Source: Opitutia bacterium (GTDB taxonomy: Bacteria > Verrucomicrobiota > Verrucomicrobiae > Opitutales > UBA953). Taken from it: DNA of 25,353 nt. Below are positions 1-5,485 of the stretch, piece after piece. Every line of letters begins with the position of its first letter. The stretch's first letter is position 1. Where the stretch lies: positions 1 to 25,353 of the forward strand of contig CANKZO010000013.1 of assembly GCA_947488485.1 (NCBI GenBank). Direction: 5' to 3'. A program made the translations under genes and the position numbers. The notes under the pieces are model-generated. The model did no database searches and had not been told where the DNA came from. It saw only the letters and a program-made list of their open reading frames with translations.

Positions 1-127
1 GCGGATCCGGCGCATCGCCGATGTGATAATTCTCCGTTCCTGCGGAATCGAATTCGATGCTCAATCCGGCCTGCCGGGCCTTCACGCGGAGGACTTCTTC
101 CGCCGTCGGGGAACGGCAGATGTTGCC
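1..127 (-). pseudogene. Low-molecular-weight protein tyrosine phosphatase, 3' part (disconnected by element insertion; runs off window)
   Basis: Read on the minus strand from 127, the sequence translates as GNICRSPTAEEVLR, then a helix-like stretch, then DSAGTENYHIGDAPDP. This is the P-loop Arg-Ser-Pro, first helix and DSAGT motif of the low-molecular-weight protein tyrosine phosphatase / arsenate reductase-like family. Catalytic Cys and the start codon are missing here; they lie at 4862-4930 on the other side of the inserted element. Upstream of 127 in this frame I find no ATG, GTG or TTG before the in-frame stop at 176-178, so this part is probably untranslated while the element is in place. 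The family dephosphorylates phosphotyrosine proteins or reduces arsenate; which applies here cannot be told. The gene continues beyond base 1. Confidence 0.85.
115..127 (+). repeat. Left attachment core (13-bp direct repeat)
   Basis: GGCAGATGTTGCC is identical to 4873-4885, with different bases immediately on both sides. On the minus strand it encodes Gly-Asn-Ile-Cys plus the first base of the Arg codon of the phosphatase P-loop. It is the expected crossover core of the tyrosine recombinase. Confidence 0.85.
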
Positions 128-182
128 TCTGCCTGTCGAGTTTCGTAAGTCATTATTAAGGAGTGGTATATGTATTTATTTC

Positions 183-192
183 AAACATCCCA
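183..192 (+). repeat. Putative integrase arm site, left copy 1
   Basis: AAACATCCCA matches the TAACATCCCA decamer repeated near both ends of the element, with one mismatch. Position near the left core suggests an arm-type recombinase or excisionase binding site. This is an inference from repetition and position. Confidence 0.55.
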
Positions 193-255
193 CTTGGCCT
201 ATTTTACCCCTATTCTACCCCGATTAGAGGCCAATAAACCCCTGTTTTAAAGGTT

Positions 256-275
256 TAAAATCCCATAACATCCCA
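256..275 (+). repeat. Putative integrase arm sites, left tandem pair
   Basis: Two adjacent decamers, TAAAATCCCA and TAACATCCCA. The 17-mer ATCCCATAACATCCCAC at 260-276 is identical to 4811-4827 at the right end, and the bases before it (AGGTTT) also match. Such repeats at both ends of an integrative element, in the same orientation as each other, fit arm-type sites. Confidence 0.65.
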
Positions 276-315
276 CCCTCCGGGCGCGCGTAGATCGCAA
301 CGCCTGGCCTTGGAT

Positions 316-421
316 GGCCTCCGTAAGATGTTGTATGTCAACCCCTTGAAATTGCTAATCTACCCCGCGTTTGAGAGCCGTGGTATCGTGCCACGCCCTT
401 AAAAGGGGGCTTACGGAGGCC
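316..421. repeat. 12-bp perfect inverted repeat with 82-bp spacer
   Basis: GGCCTCCGTAAG at 316-327 is the exact reverse complement of 410-421. The left arm follows a copy of the AGGCCAGGCGTTG word (298-310, reverse strand). The right arm runs into the self-complementary GGAGGCCTCC. It could be a paired operator, a recombination-related structure or a folded RNA; the sequence does not decide. Confidence 0.5.
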
Positions 422-528
422 TCCTACCCCGGGGGGCTACCCCTACACCCTCCCCTAATCCTGCCCTCTGACACCCCTCTAACGGCCACGGAAAGGGGTC
501 GCCAAGGCGTTTTGATTGTCGGCACGAC

Positions 529-750
529 TCAACGGCCAAGCGACCGAACGCGGAGGGGGTTTGCTTTCCGCTTTCGCACCGACGACCAAGGCCTCGGAAA
601 CAACTCCGACTCAAACGCCAAGCGCACCGACGCGATCGGAGGAAGCGCACCGAGTCGGGGCAAGTCGTCGGGCGAGACTACGACGCGACGGCCGGACTCC
701 AACTCGACGACGACGATGCCGGACAGAGATGCGCGCCCTCGGTGCTTCAT
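529..750 (-). CDS. Possible small element protein (uncertain)
   Basis: An open frame of 73 codons beginning MKHRGRASLSGIVVVELESG and ending LRVRSLGR. Codon choice (TTG, TCG, GTC, GAG) resembles the clear element genes, and the frame is richer in ordinary residues than its shadows. The frame stays open upstream to a TTG at 840, overlapping the end of the secreted protein gene, but ATG at 750 is the more likely start. I recognise no domain and see no ribosome-binding site. It lies downstream of the leftward Asp-box gene and could be co-transcribed with it. It may be only a fortuitous open frame. Confidence 0.3.
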   Translation of the reverse strand: MKHRGRASLSGIVVVELESGRRVVVSPDDLPRLGALPPIASVRLAFESELFPRPWSSVRKRKANPLRVRSLGR

Positions 751-767
751 CTCGAAAGCGTCCGCGT

Positions 768-780
768 AGGCCAGGCGTTG
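768..780 (+). repeat. AGGCCAGGCGTTG word, one of three exact copies in the element
   Basis: The 13-mer AGGCCAGGCGTTG occurs at 768-780 and 1509-1521 on the plus strand and at 298-310 on the minus strand; the 298 and 768 copies share 15 bases. A 12-base version lies at 2783-2794 (minus). No function is known to me; repetition within a small element suggests a protein-binding site. Confidence 0.5.
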
Positions 781-818
781 CGCAAGCCGTGGCCGATAGG
801 GTGAATTACCCGAGGGGT

Positions 819-1043
819 TTACCTGCGCAATACAGTCCAAGTCTCACCGCCGTCGGTTGATTTAAAAAGGACATTAACTTTTGCTAAATAAACGATTTTC
901 CCATCGGCGCTTGTCGCGATACCCATTATTTCTGCGCGGTCGGCGGGGTGGTCACTCATTAGTCCTATTGCATCCCACTTAGCGAAGACAACGGCCGAGA
1001 GGAGGAGGCAGAAAACGGCCAACACTTTTGATAGGGTATTCAT
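819..1043 (-). CDS. Tiny secreted protein with one Asp-box (BNR) motif
   Basis: 74 residues from ATG at 1043; a TTG at 1058 is an alternative start. Residues about 1-26 (MNTLSKVLAVFCLLLSAVVF followed by AKWDA) look like a Sec signal peptide or single membrane anchor. The rest contains a beta-rich segment (GIATSADGKIVYLAKVNVLF) followed by STDGGETWT, a classic Asp-box (S-x-D-x-G-x-T-W) as found in BNR-repeat and beta-propeller proteins. Real propellers have many such repeats; this protein stops straight after one, so it may be a remnant of a longer exported protein or a genuine small one. It is the only apparently exported product of the element and reads leftward, opposite to the HTH gene. 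No clear ribosome-binding site is seen. Function unknown. Confidence 0.6.
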   Translation of the reverse strand: MNTLSKVLAVFCLLLSAVVFAKWDAIGLMSDHPADRAEIMGIATSADGKIVYLAKVNVLFKSTDGGETWTVLRR

Positions 1044-1058
1044 AGCACCGCCATACAA

Positions 1059-1611
1059 CAGCCAAGACCGACCGCCCGCAACGCCCCTTGCCCGGCCACG
1101 CGATAATATTATACCCGGCCGACCGCGTGGCGCAACCCACTCCCTTTCCGTTTAGATCGGTGCGTCGGTTGTCCTGTATCTACCTCCCTGCCCTGTCTCT
1201 TGTATCGGGGTCGGTCTAACCTGTATCTCCCTCCCAAGACTGCCTCTTGTCTCGGGTTACTTTGTGTAGGGCGAGGCCGACCGAGCGTAAGCGTAGGGAG
1301 AGGCCGTAGCCCTTTTACTCTTACCCTATAACTATTACCGCCACCTCCCACGCGCTTCCCTGTCGGTCGCTTGGTCGGTGCGGATAATAGTTAGTTGAGA
1401 TACTACGCCCGCGACAGTCTGCCCCCGACAGTCTCGGAGGGGTTGCTCGGGGCTTCCGCGATCGGTGCAAGTGATTGCCGGCCGAGGGTCGGGCATAGGC
1501 GCGAGAGAAGGCCAGGCGTTGTGCGACAGGTTGCCAATGCCCGCAGGGTAGTTGCCCGCGTTTGCATTTATTATCCCCGAGTCTCTTGGGGTGCTTCCAA
1601 TCCAACCAACT
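1059..1611. other. Non-coding repeat-rich control region of the element
   Basis: Lies between the leftward secreted-protein gene and the rightward HTH gene. It holds an imperfect direct repeat of about 46 bases (1164-1257), two copies of CGACAGTCT (1412-1420 and 1426-1434), and one copy of AGGCCAGGCGTTG (1509-1521). The pyrimidine-rich plus strand between about 1165 and 1260 is distinctive. This is the likely promoter/operator region for the divergent genes and could contain a replication or excision signal. Overlapping open frames on both strands are not convincing. Confidence 0.55.
1164..1257. repeat. Imperfect tandem repeat, period about 46 bp, two copies
   Basis: Copy one begins GTCGGTTGTCCTGTATCT at 1164 and copy two GTCGGTCTAACCTGTATCT at 1210. 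Both continue with a CTCCC run and end in CTCTTGT-TCGGG. Identity is visible by eye with scattered mismatches and a small gap. It might be an iteron-like or regulator-binding array, or a decayed duplication. Confidence 0.5.
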
Positions 1612-1827
1612 ATGATGAACACAACTATTCAAACCTCCCCCCTCCTCACCCGCGAACAATTGGCGACCGCCCTTGGCATTTGCCGGATGACAGTTAGCCG
1701 ACTGACCAAGGCCGGGCGCATCCCCTTTGTCTCCGTCGGTCGTCGGGGCAAGCGATACGACCGCGAGGCCGTCGTCGTCGCCCTGTCCGTTTACCTCAAC
1801 GCCACGGCCAAGCCGACCGCCCTATGA
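1612..1827 (+). CDS. Excisionase-like helix-turn-helix DNA-binding protein
   Basis: 71 residues from the first of two consecutive ATG codons (1612, 1615). After a short leader, LLTREQLATALGICRMTVSR gives a helix-turn-helix of the MerR/excisionase type, and KAGRIPFVSVGRRGKRYD resembles the wing and minor-groove contacting part of small excisionase/AlpA-like proteins. A hydrophobic tail follows. Such proteins bend attachment-site DNA to promote excision or regulate integrase transcription. The stop overlaps the next start (ATGA at 1824-1827), so it is translationally coupled to the 152-residue protein. The role here is inferred from size, fold and presence on an integrative element; a plain transcriptional regulator is possible. 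Confidence 0.72.
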   Translation: MMNTTIQTSPLLTREQLATALGICRMTVSRLTKAGRIPFVSVGRRGKRYDREAVVVALSVYLNATAKPTAL

Positions 1828-2282
1828 AGTTGAGCGACCCCAAAATCCTAACGCGGCGGGGGCATCTCGTCCGACAAATCATAAAGGAGGAGTGGCCGAA
1901 CCGCTTGGGAGATTGGCGCGCGGTCGAGGAGCGTTGCGATCTATTGGCCGACACCGCCCCGAAAGAAGCCGGGATAAGGGGTTGGTTAGCGAATGCGGTT
2001 AAGGCCTTACTTTATCGCGAGGGGCTAATCGGTTACGACACCGACTCGGGCTTGTGGTATTGTTCGGTCGTCGCCCCGAAACAGGACTACCCGCAAGGTT
2101 GGGAGTCGGAGGCATTGATTGAGCGCAAGAAACGACAGGCCGAACGCGAGGCCTTGGGGTTGGACAAGACTCCCCGACCGAAGGCCAAGAAGAAGCCCAA
2201 GCCGGGCAAGCAACTGCCTTCCGGCTATTGGATTAACAGACTCACCGCTCTCGGCTTCCCGCGTCGCCCCGACTACATCTAA
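1824..2282 (+). CDS. Unknown element protein, 152 residues
   Basis: I do not recognise this protein. Residues about 10-75 are rich in helix formers, with a conserved-looking core (AVKALLYREGLIGYDTDSGLWYC) reminiscent of a small winged-helix module. Residues about 90-130 are highly charged and lysine-rich (RKKRQAEREALGL, then PKAKKKPKPGKQ). The C-terminus is SGYWINRLTALGFPRRPDYI. It starts inside the HTH gene (ATGA overlap), and its TAA stop overlaps the next ATG (TAATG), so the three genes form one tightly coupled unit. A nucleic-acid-binding role is plausible from the basic linker but unproven. TTG and CTA leucine codons mark it as part of the element. Confidence 0.75.
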   Translation: MKLSDPKILTRRGHLVRQIIKEEWPNRLGDWRAVEERCDLLADTAPKEAGIRGWLANAVKALLYREGLIGYDTDSGLWYCSVVAPKQDYPQGWESEALIERKKRQAEREALGLDKTPRPKAKKKPKPGKQLPSGYWINRLTALGFPRRPDYI

Positions 2283-3073
2283 TGAGCGACCCCAAGCCGA
2301 CACCGCCTCCGCGAAACCGCAAGGCCAGACGTAAGTCGTCGCCCGGGCAAGTCGCCTTCCTTGAATACAAGGCCGTCCGCGATAAGGCCAAGGCCGAGCG
2401 CGAGGCAAAGCAACGCCAAGACGCGTGGTATCTGCACCACTTCCACCCGGAGAAGGCCAAGGCCAAGCGCGCGAAAGGGGTTAAGCATAACGCGGAGGCC
2501 TCGGCTTGGCGTAGGCAATCCTTCGTCGAGTCGTTTACGGATTGGCCGTCGGTGCTTCCGGCCGAGGAGATGGGCTATCGGATACGCGAGTGGTTGCGCG
2601 ATCGGAGCGTCCTTAATCCCAAGACCGGGCGCAGGAAGTGGAAGTGGCGCGGGTGCGAAAAGAACTTCGTTAAGACAGAGGCCTCGGTGCGGAAGAAACT
2701 CTCCGAGTTAGAGGTGTTCCGTTACAACTTCCGCGCGCGGTTGTGGTTCAAGTGCGGGTCTGTCGAGGAGGCCGAAGCAATGCAACGCCTGGCCGAGCGC
2801 ACCGAGGAGGAAAGGTTAAAGCGCACCCGAGCCGAGGCCGGATGGCACGACTTCATTCCCGACCACTTAAAGGAAACGATGCGGGGGTGGCTAATTGCTA
2901 ACGATCTATTAACTGACGGACACCTTCTCGATGCCCTGTCCGCGTATGGCCTTTCGGAAGTAAGGCACGAAATGCGAGCGTTGGGAGGTTATGAAGTGAT
3001 GGTTGATAAACTCCGGGCGCGCTATGACCGCCAAATGCGCGAAGTAGCCGAGGCCGTCTTGGTCGCGGATTAG
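2282..3073 (+). CDS. Unknown element protein, 263 residues
   Basis: Largest unrecognised gene of the element. The N-terminus is proline- and arginine-rich (MSDPKPTPPPRNRKARRK). Residues about 28-70 form a charged helical segment. The centre has RKWKWRGCEKNFVKTEASVR and a long amphipathic helix (about 150-185). The C-terminal part (DHLKETMRGWLIANDLLTDG to the end) is helical with acidic and basic faces. No Walker, HUH, nuclease or primase motif is evident. It starts within the stop of the preceding gene and converges on the integrase, with only 14 bases between the stops. Coupling to the excisionase-like protein suggests a role in mobility, maintenance or regulation, or a cargo function. This is inference only. 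Confidence 0.75.
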   Translation: MSDPKPTPPPRNRKARRKSSPGQVAFLEYKAVRDKAKAEREAKQRQDAWYLHHFHPEKAKAKRAKGVKHNAEASAWRRQSFVESFTDWPSVLPAEEMGYRIREWLRDRSVLNPKTGRRKWKWRGCEKNFVKTEASVRKKLSELEVFRYNFRARLWFKCGSVEEAEAMQRLAERTEEERLKRTRAEAGWHDFIPDHLKETMRGWLIANDLLTDGHLLDALSAYGLSEVRHEMRALGGYEVMVDKLRARYDRQMREVAEAVLVAD

Positions 3074-3087
3074 TCCGGCCTATGCGC

Positions 3088-4749
3088 TCACTTCTTCTTG
3101 GCCTTCGTCTTCTTGAACAACTTTGCCTTCTCCGGGTTAAGGTAGGCGGGGAGCATATCCTCGGTCGTTACATCAATACGGCCTACGGCCTCTTTCGCCT
3201 TCTTCGCTTTACGCTCTCGGATCGCCTTGGCCTTCTTTGGGTCAATCAGCCAATCGGGGAGACTTTCTGCGGTCGTTACCTCCGCCTCCGGCTCTTGGGC
3301 GATTGCCTCGCGCATCTCCTCCTCGGTCAAGGGTTCAGCGTCATAGGCCTCCTCATTCTCGACGGCCTCCTTCTTCGCCTTACGCGCTAACTTGGCCTCA
3401 GTCGCCTTGCGTCGGATGTATAACAGAATGTGGTCGGGCGACCAATGGGAGATGTAGTCCGGGTCGGTCGCGAACCACTCCTTCGCTTCGGCCTCGGTCG
3501 TCAACTCTTGATAGGTGCGCTTCAAGATGGTTTTACTGTTGCCCATCTCCTCGGCTGTCCGATCGGTGCTTCCTGTCAGTTGGACGCGATAGGACAGCGC
3601 GGAGGCGCGGAGGGCGTTGCTCGGCCAAGGGAAGTGCTTACGGACGGACTTCTTCAATCGGTTGAGCCGGACATTGAGACGCGTAACGCGGTTAACATCA
3701 CGCCTGGCCTCCTCCGCTTCCGAAATATCCTTCACTGCGTCGTCGCGACAACCCTTGAAAATGAAGCCGTCGTCGCCTTCCTCCGGCCGATGCTTTTCAA
3801 GGTAGCGCGCTACGGCCTCGGGGATCGGAGTCATCCGGCCTTCGTCGGTCTTAGTGATGCCTCGATTGAGGAAAAGGGTCGTGCTGTCGTTTTTGAGATG
3901 CGACCAGCGTAGGCGCGCCATCTCCGCGCAACGGACACCCGCGAAGGCGAGGAGGCATAGGGTCGGCCGGAAGTCGTCGGGGCAGTCCGCGAGAATGACT
4001 TTGAGTTGGTCGGGCGTAAGGAGTCGGCCTTGGGAGGAGTCGTCGTCGGAGTGGCGACGCAGTTTGAGATACTTAATCCGCGTGGCCGGGTGTTGAGCCG
4101 TCTGGCCTTCCTCGACGCACCAAGAGTAGAAGGCGATGACATAGGTTAGGAGGTTGTTCCGCGTCGTCGGGGCTAACCCCTTCCCTCCCTTGTATTGGTC
4201 GTCGAGCCACTTCTCTATCTCGTAGTCCTTCACCGAGCCGAGAGGCCTGTCCCCGAAACGCTTGGTGAACTTGCGGAGGTTAATCTCGAACTGTTGGAGG
4301 TAGCGTAGTCCTTTCCCTTCCTTACGCTTGGCCGATAGGCACTCGCGGACGGCCTGGCCTACCTTCTTGTCCGACTCGGCTAACCTCTCCTCTCGGATGT
4401 AAACGGCCACCGCGTCGGAGAGGGTCGGGGTCTTGCCGTCGCGACCGACGAAGGCGCGCAACTTCTCCAAGCAGTCTAAGGCCTCGCGTTTAAGGGAGTC
4501 GGTCAAGATGAGCGCACCCGCCCCGAGGGTATCGGCCTCGGCTTGCTTCTCGGAGATGAAGCGTCGAGCCGTCGCCTCGTCGGGGAAGAAGGCGCGGTCG
4601 GTCTTGAACGCCCGGCACTCTCCCTCGGTCGGCTTCTTGGGATCGCGGGGACGCATTACCACCTTTCGATAATACACCGCCCACTTACGCGACGGCCTGT
4701 CCGGGTTGTCTTGGGGGAGTGGCGTTAGGAGTCGGGCTTGGCGTGCCAT
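3088..4749 (-). CDS. Tyrosine recombinase / integrase with long repetitive C-terminal tail
   Basis: 553 residues from ATG at 4749. N-terminal arm-binding and core-binding (SAM-like) regions span about 1-240. The catalytic domain shows Arg273 in AGVRCAEMARLRW, Lys300, Arg381 in NALRASALSY, and nucleophile Tyr413 in MGNSKTILKRTYQEL. Asn378 stands where His of the H-x-x-R box is usual, and Asn404 where GHS is common. From about 440 on, a Lys/Glu/Ala-rich tail holds two related units, TTAESLPDWLIDPKKAKA (492-509) and TTEDMLPAYLNPEKAKL (528-544). Typical integrases are 350-420 residues, so the tail is extra. The gene reads away from the right attachment core, the usual arrangement. It should catalyse integration and, with the small HTH protein, excision at the 13-bp core. 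Confidence 0.92.
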   Translation of the reverse strand: MARQARLLTPLPQDNPDRPSRKWAVYYRKVVMRPRDPKKPTEGECRAFKTDRAFFPDEATARRFISEKQAEADTLGAGALILTDSLKREALDCLEKLRAFVGRDGKTPTLSDAVAVYIREERLAESDKKVGQAVRECLSAKRKEGKGLRYLQQFEINLRKFTKRFGDRPLGSVKDYEIEKWLDDQYKGGKGLAPTTRNNLLTYVIAFYSWCVEEGQTAQHPATRIKYLKLRRHSDDDSSQGRLLTPDQLKVILADCPDDFRPTLCLLAFAGVRCAEMARLRWSHLKNDSTTLFLNRGITKTDEGRMTPIPEAVARYLEKHRPEEGDDGFIFKGCRDDAVKDISEAEEARRDVNRVTRLNVRLNRLKKSVRKHFPWPSNALRASALSYRVQLTGSTDRTAEEMGNSKTILKRTYQELTTEAEAKEWFATDPDYISHWSPDHILLYIRRKATEAKLARKAKKEAVENEEAYDAEPLTEEEMREAIAQEPEAEVTTAESLPDWLIDPKKAKAIRERKAKKAKEAVGRIDVTTEDMLPAYLNPEKAKLFKKTKAKKK

Positions 4750-4806
4750 TGGTGGGAGTGTTGCGGAAAGGGTCTTACCCTAACGCACCCCGACCGAGCG
4801 AGGTTT

Positions 4807-4826
4807 TAACATCCCATAACATCCCA
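4807..4826 (+). repeat. Putative integrase arm sites, right tandem pair
   Basis: Two exact tandem copies of TAACATCCCA, 47 bases from the right core and upstream of the integrase start at 4749. They could act both in recombination and in controlling integrase transcription, which runs leftward from here. Confidence 0.65.
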
Positions 4827-4861
4827 CTCTTTTCTAAACCCCCTTATTCTATTGGTTAGAA

Positions 4862-4930
4862 TTAGAGGTTAAGGCAGATGTTGCCCATGCACACGAGGAG
4901 TACCCGACGGGGTCGACCGACCTTGGCCAC
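4862..4930 (-). pseudogene. Low-molecular-weight protein tyrosine phosphatase, 5' part (truncated by element)
   Basis: From GTG at 4930 the frame reads MAKVGRPRRVLLVCMGNIC. This is the family's first beta strand followed by the start of the C-x5-R-S P-loop, with the nucleophilic Cys in VCMGN. It then enters the element and stops after Leu-Asn-Leu at 4862-4864, giving a 22-residue peptide. The intact host frame would continue at 114-1 on the minus strand (RSPTAEEVLR). The start lies three bases after the DUF5069 stop, so the two formed an operon. As it stands the enzyme should be inactive: catalytic Cys and P-loop Arg are separated by about 4.76 kb. Confidence 0.88.
4873..4885 (+). repeat. Right attachment core (13-bp direct repeat)
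   Basis: GGCAGATGTTGCC, identical to 115-127. It lies in the 5' part of the phosphatase gene just after the codon for the catalytic Cys and the following Met. It is the predicted second product of the integration crossover. Confidence 0.85.
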
Positions 4931-4933
4931 GGC

Positions 4934-5389
4934 TCAGACCTTGCCGCCGAAGCTCTGGTGGTCGTCCAGATCCAGGACGTCGAACCAGGTGATGATGTCC
5001 TCGCGCTTGGCGCCGGCCGGGGTCGAAGATTGGTATTCGCTCACCTTGGCCCGGCCGCCCGGTGCGCTGGGGGCTCGCTGCTCGTGGAAAGCGCTGAAAG
5101 CGGCGATTTCGTAGGCCTGACGGGGTTTCTGGGCATTAGCCATCATCCAGGTGAGGATCTCTCCATCACCTAAACCCTTGTCAATCTGAGCCTTAAGTGC
5201 ATCTGCCTCGACTCCCAGGAAGTCCAAGACGTTACGATCGAGGGAGCAACCGTAGGTATACTCGCCATTTTTCCCGGCTTTGGTCGCGCGGGCCTTATCG
5301 ATCATGCGGGGAAGGATGACGAGGCCTCCCAGGCGGACACGGGGGCTGCGAGGGGGGTGTTGGGTGAGGTCGTAGAGGTCGTGGGCCAT
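4934..5389 (-). CDS. DUF5069 family protein
   Basis: 151 residues from ATG at 5389 (MAHDLYDLTQHPPRSPRVRL). The sequence LGGLVILPRMIDKARATKAG followed by KNGEYTYGCSLDRNVLDFLG is the hallmark of DUF5069, a soluble family of unknown function seen in Verrucomicrobiota and some other groups. The frame is open to 5464, but the downstream ATG fits the family N-terminus; no clear Shine-Dalgarno is visible. It lies three bases upstream of the phosphatase start, so co-expression with that gene was likely before the insertion. It is divergent from the HemX-like gene, with an inverted repeat between them. No biochemical role can be assigned. Confidence 0.85.
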   Translation of the reverse strand: MAHDLYDLTQHPPRSPRVRLGGLVILPRMIDKARATKAGKNGEYTYGCSLDRNVLDFLGVEADALKAQIDKGLGDGEILTWMMANAQKPRQAYEIAAFSAFHEQRAPSAPGGRAKVSEYQSSTPAGAKREDIITWFDVLDLDDHQSFGGKV

Positions 5390-5437
5390 AGGGAGGCTGA
5401 ACCTAGGCCCCTCCCCCCTTTCTGCAAGAGAACAGGT

Positions 5438-5460
5438 CATTTTGGAGGTTTGCCAAAATG
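5438..5460. promoter_or_regulatory. Inverted repeat in the divergent intergenic region (candidate operator)
   Basis: CATTTTGG at 5438-5445 and CCAAAATG at 5453-5460 form a perfect 8-bp inverted repeat with a 7-base spacer, between the divergent DUF5069 and HemX-like genes. It lies 25 bases before the latter's start. Shape and place suit a dimeric regulator site; no known regulator is implied. Confidence 0.4.
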
Positions 5461-5485
5461 TCACACCGCTATTTATTCATTAGGC

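Larger units (their letters stand above)
128..528. other. Non-coding left end of the element
   Basis: No convincing gene. Bases about 150-270 are AT-rich and hold the arm-like decamers. An ATTAGAGG octamer at 223-230 recurs next to the right core at 4861-4868. A perfect 12-bp inverted repeat (GGCCTCCGTAAG at 316-327, its complement at 410-421) encloses 82 bases. A short hairpin CCCTT-AA-AAGGG lies near 397-408. Rightward open frames over this stretch have low-complexity, repeat-driven translations and are not called. Confidence 0.6.
115..4885. mobile_element. Compact integrative element (about 4.76 kb) inserted in a phosphatase gene
   Basis: The element is bounded by an exact 13-bp direct repeat, GGCAGATGTTGCC, at 115-127 and 4873-4885. 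Outside the repeats are the two halves of one phosphatase reading frame, which join in phase if the unit is removed. Inside are a tyrosine recombinase next to the right end and reading away from it, an excisionase-like HTH protein, two unknown proteins, a small secreted protein and repeat-rich non-coding DNA. Decamers resembling TAACATCCCA cluster near both ends. Element genes use many TTG, CTA and TCG codons, unlike the CTC/CTG-rich host genes. No structural phage, conjugation or recognisable replication gene is present, so it may be a small integrative or satellite-like element depending on a helper, or one that replicates only with the chromosome. Confidence 0.88.

Noticed and set aside
371..860. 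Two rightward open frames in the left part of the element
   Set aside because: Translations are rich in Arg/Ser/Thr/Pro without secondary-structure pattern, and the first begins inside an inverted repeat. The minus strand offers more protein-like frames.
1164..1257. CRISPR-like array
   Set aside because: Only two imperfect units with no distinct unique spacers, and no cas genes nearby.
1335..1622. Leftward open frames overlapping the HTH gene's upstream region
   Set aside because: They cover repeat-rich control DNA, lack family features or a ribosome-binding site, and run into the HTH start region.
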